Assembly: GCA_002451065.1 (NCBI GenBank)
Contig: DKBC01000253.1
Span: 1 to 7,412, forward strand
DNA from: Betaproteobacteria bacterium UBA6910
Lineage (GTDB): Bacteria; Pseudomonadota; Gammaproteobacteria; Burkholderiales; UBA6910
DNA: 7,412 bases
Direction: 5' to 3'
The notes beneath the pieces are model-generated. The model saw only the letters and a list, made by a program, of their open reading frames with translations, did not search any database and was not told where the DNA came from. The first letter of the stretch is position 1, and the number at the start of each line of letters is the position of its first letter. A program made the position numbers and the translations under genes. Shown here piece by piece: positions 5,699 through 7,412 of the stretch.

Positions 5699-6439
5699 AT
5701 GAATTACAACTGGAACTGGGGCGTTTTTTTCGAGGAGCTCCCGGGGGGCGAGGCTACCTACTGGGAGATATTGCTCGAGGGGGTCGGCTGGACTCTGGCG
5801 GTATCGGCGTTGGCCTGGATCATCGCCCTGGTGATCGGGTCGGTGATCGGCACCATCCGCACCACCCAGAGCCGGCCGCTGGTCGCTCTCGGCAATGCCT
5901 GGGTCGAGTTCTTTCGCAACATCCCACTGCTGGTCCAGATCTTCCTCTGGTACTTCGTGGTGCCGGAGGTGTCCGCGCCCCTCAAGGCGTGGGTGGTGCA
6001 GGCGGAGCCCAGCCATGTGCAGTTCCTGATGGCGGTGATCGGGCTAGGGCTCTTCACCTCCGCCCGGGTGGCGGAGCAGGTGCGCGCCGGCATCCAGTCC
6101 CTGCCCCGGGGCCAGCGTGCCGCCGGCATGGCGGTGGGCCTGACCACCACCCAGACCTACCGCTTCGTGCTGCTGCCCATGGCCTTCCGCATCATCATTC
6201 CGCCGCTCACCAGCGAGACCATGAACCTGATCAAGAACTCGTCGGTGGCGCTCACCATCGGCCTCGCCGAGCTCACCTTCCGGGCGCGGGAGATGGGTGA
6301 ATACACCTTCAACTTTTTCGAGGCTTTTTCGGCAGCCACTCTCATTTACATAGCGATCGCCATGACCGCAAACCGGGTGATGGCCCACGTCGAGCGCCGG
6401 GTGGCGGTGCCCGGCTACATCGCCGGCGGCGCAAAGTAG
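5699..6439 (+). CDS. gltJ: Glutamate/aspartate ABC transporter permease GltJ
   Basis: This is one of two inner-membrane subunits forming the channel of the GltIJKL importer (HisMQ/polar amino-acid permease family). It has 246 residues, as in E. coli GltJ, and shares the NWNWG start (residues 4-8). Hydrophobic segments lie at about 30-53, 70-90, 107-128, 155-172 and 211-228. The cytoplasmic EAA loop that docks on the ATPase is clear: EQVRAGIQSLPRGQRAAGMA (126-145), then the invariant Gly147 and LLP ending at Pro160. VEFFRNIPLLVQ (69-80) is the conserved start of the second segment. ATG 5699 is supported by GGGGGAG at 5682-5688, ten bases upstream. The 156-bp gap after gltI holds the hairpin, while gltK follows after only 10 bp, so gltJ, gltK and gltL clearly share a transcript. 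Confidence 0.95.
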   Translation: MNYNWNWGVFFEELPGGEATYWEILLEGVGWTLAVSALAWIIALVIGSVIGTIRTTQSRPLVALGNAWVEFFRNIPLLVQIFLWYFVVPEVSAPLKAWVVQAEPSHVQFLMAVIGLGLFTSARVAEQVRAGIQSLPRGQRAAGMAVGLTTTQTYRFVLLPMAFRIIIPPLTSETMNLIKNSSVALTIGLAELTFRAREMGEYTFNFFEAFSAATLIYIAIAMTANRVMAHVERRVAVPGYIAGGAK

Positions 6440-6449
6440 GGGGCTGGCA

Positions 6450-7133
6450 ATGGACTTCGATTTCGACGTCATCCAGCGCTCCCTACCCTATCTCTGGAAA
6501 GGCTTCCAGTACACGGTGCAGCTCACCGGCATCGCGGCCCTGGGCGGCATGGTTTTCGGCACCTTCCTGGCGCTGGCCCGGCTGTCCTCGATCAAGCCCC
6601 TCTATCTCACCGCGGCCGGCTATGTGAACCTGATGCGGTCGATTCCCCTGGTGCTGGTGCTGTTCTGGTTCTTCTTCCTGGTGCCCCTGATCCTGCAAGC
6701 GATTACCGGCGCCGATCGTCCGCCCCAGGTGGGCGCCGAGCGCACCGCCATCATCACCTTCATCCTGTTCGAAGCGGCCTACTTCGCGGAGATCGTGCGC
6801 GCGGGGATACAGTCCATTTCCAAGGGGCAGGTCGGTGCCGCCTACGCGCTGGGCCTTACCTACGGCCAGGCGATGCGCCTGGTGATTCTGCCCCAGGCGT
6901 TCCGCAACATGCTGCCGGTATTGCTGACCCAGACCATCATCCTGTTCCAGGACACCTCGCTGGTGTATGTGATCTCGGCAACGGATTTCCTGGGCGCAGC
7001 CGCCAAGATCGGGCAGCGCGACGGCCGCCTGGTGGAGATGTACACTTTCGTCGCCGTCGCCTACTTTTTCATCTCCTTCACGCTGTCGTACTTCGTCAAG
7101 CAGCTGCAGATAAAAGTCGCCGTAATCCGCTGA
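6450..7133 (+). CDS. gltK: Glutamate/aspartate ABC transporter permease GltK
   Basis: This is the second channel subunit, pairing with GltJ in the inner membrane. It has 227 residues, close to the E. coli protein (about 224), with matching landmarks: SLPYL (11-15), YVNLMRSIPLVLVLFWF (58-74), FEAAYFAEIVRAGIQSIS (107-124) and LFQDTSLVYV (165-174). The EAA loop runs from GAAYALGLTYGQ (129-140) to ILP (146-148), with Gly135 and Pro148 as the invariant positions. Hydrophobic segments are at about 21-45, 60-84, 100-118, 150-166 and 196-218. Residues 184-197, with GQRDGRLVEM, match the IGERDGTQVEM stretch of E. coli GltK. ATG 6450 has AGGGGG at 6438-6443, six bases upstream and overlapping the gltJ stop. 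The gene lies 10 bp after gltJ and 9 bp before gltL. Confidence 0.95.
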   Translation: MDFDFDVIQRSLPYLWKGFQYTVQLTGIAALGGMVFGTFLALARLSSIKPLYLTAAGYVNLMRSIPLVLVLFWFFFLVPLILQAITGADRPPQVGAERTAIITFILFEAAYFAEIVRAGIQSISKGQVGAAYALGLTYGQAMRLVILPQAFRNMLPVLLTQTIILFQDTSLVYVISATDFLGAAAKIGQRDGRLVEMYTFVAVAYFFISFTLSYFVKQLQIKVAVIR

Positions 7134-7142
7134 GAGGCCACC

Positions 7143-7412
7143 ATGGATAATCCCATGATCGACATCCGCAACGTGAGCAAATGGTATGGCAGCTTCCAGG
7201 TCCTGAAGAACTGCTCCACCCAGATCCGCAAGGGCGAGGTGGTGGTGGTGTGCGGTCCGTCGGGCTCCGGAAAGTCGACGCTGATAAAGACCGTCAACGC
7301 CCTCGAGCCCTTCCAGGAAGGCGAGATCGTGGTCAACGGGATACCGGTGCACGACCCCAAGACTGATCTTCCCAAGCTGCGCGCCAAAGTCGGCATGGTG
7401 TTCCAGCACTTC
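7143..7412 (+). CDS. gltL: Glutamate/aspartate ABC transporter ATP-binding protein GltL (partial, cut by window edge)
   Basis: This is the cytoplasmic ATPase that powers the GltIJK importer. The window holds its first 90 residues of an expected 240-245. The Walker A motif GPSGSGKST is at 38-46, and the Q-loop Gln88 lies in VGMVFQHF (83-90), where the sequence ends. The A-loop aromatic is probably Tyr15 in VSKWYGSFQVL (11-21). GEVVVVCG (31-38), LIKTVNALEP (47-56) and KTDLPKLR (73-80) are almost the same as in E. coli GltL. Walker B, the signature motif and the H-loop lie beyond the edge. ATG 7143 is chosen over the in-frame ATG 7155 because AGAGG at 7133-7137 is five bases upstream. The start is 9 bp after the gltK stop, so it is the last expected gene of the operon, although more could follow. 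Confidence 0.96.
   Translation, partial: MDNPMIDIRNVSKWYGSFQVLKNCSTQIRKGEVVVVCGPSGSGKSTLIKTVNALEPFQEGEIVVNGIPVHDPKTDLPKLRAKVGMVFQHF

Noticed and set aside
6483..7409. Long open frame on the minus strand across gltK and gltL (308 codons)
   Set aside because: It is antisense to two clear transporter genes, its translation is full of Gln, His and Gly without motifs, and it has no ribosome site or promoter. Similar antisense frames at 3008-3829, 2106-3017 and 3832-4437 were dropped for the same reason.

Overview
The window looks like a stretch of ordinary core chromosome from a GC-rich proteobacterium, most likely a betaproteobacterium. GC is about two thirds by eye, and third codon positions are strongly G/C. 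The N-terminal part of DNA polymerase III alpha reads like betaproteobacterial DnaE, and the transporter at the right end is a close relative of the Escherichia coli GltI-J-K-L glutamate/aspartate system. Assignment below class level cannot be supported. I see no mobile element, tRNA, rRNA, CRISPR array or phage gene.

Left part (1-3013): dnaE runs leftward off the window edge (1-1032, first 344 residues). A 119-bp divergent promoter region separates it from a rightward EamA/DMT family permease (1152-2045, TTG start). That gene converges, with a 6-bp gap, on a leftward TraB/GumN family protein with an export signal (2052-2948). A second divergent control region (2949-3013) lies between the TraB/GumN gene and the next rightward gene.

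Middle part (3014-4512): a serine alpha/beta hydrolase and a DsbA-fold 2-hydroxychromene-2-carboxylate isomerase-like protein overlap at TGATG. They form a translationally coupled pair. Their substrate is not evident; an aromatic or glutathione-linked reaction is only a guess.

Right part (4513-7412): after a 130-bp gap carrying a good sigma70-type promoter (TGGACA-N17-TAGATT) comes a complete-looking amino-acid ABC importer in the order binding protein, permease, permease, ATPase (gltI-gltJ-gltK-gltL). gltL is cut by the window edge at residue 90, just after the Q-loop. The periplasmic protein captures glutamate/aspartate, GltJ and GltK form the membrane channel, and GltL drives transport with ATP. 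A perfect 12-bp inverted repeat lies between gltI and gltJ, as expected where the binding protein is made in excess over the membrane subunits.

Nothing here looks like a new defence or mobile system. The points most worth a second look are the gltI-gltJ hairpin, the coupled hydrolase/isomerase pair of unknown substrate, and the exported TraB/GumN protein.
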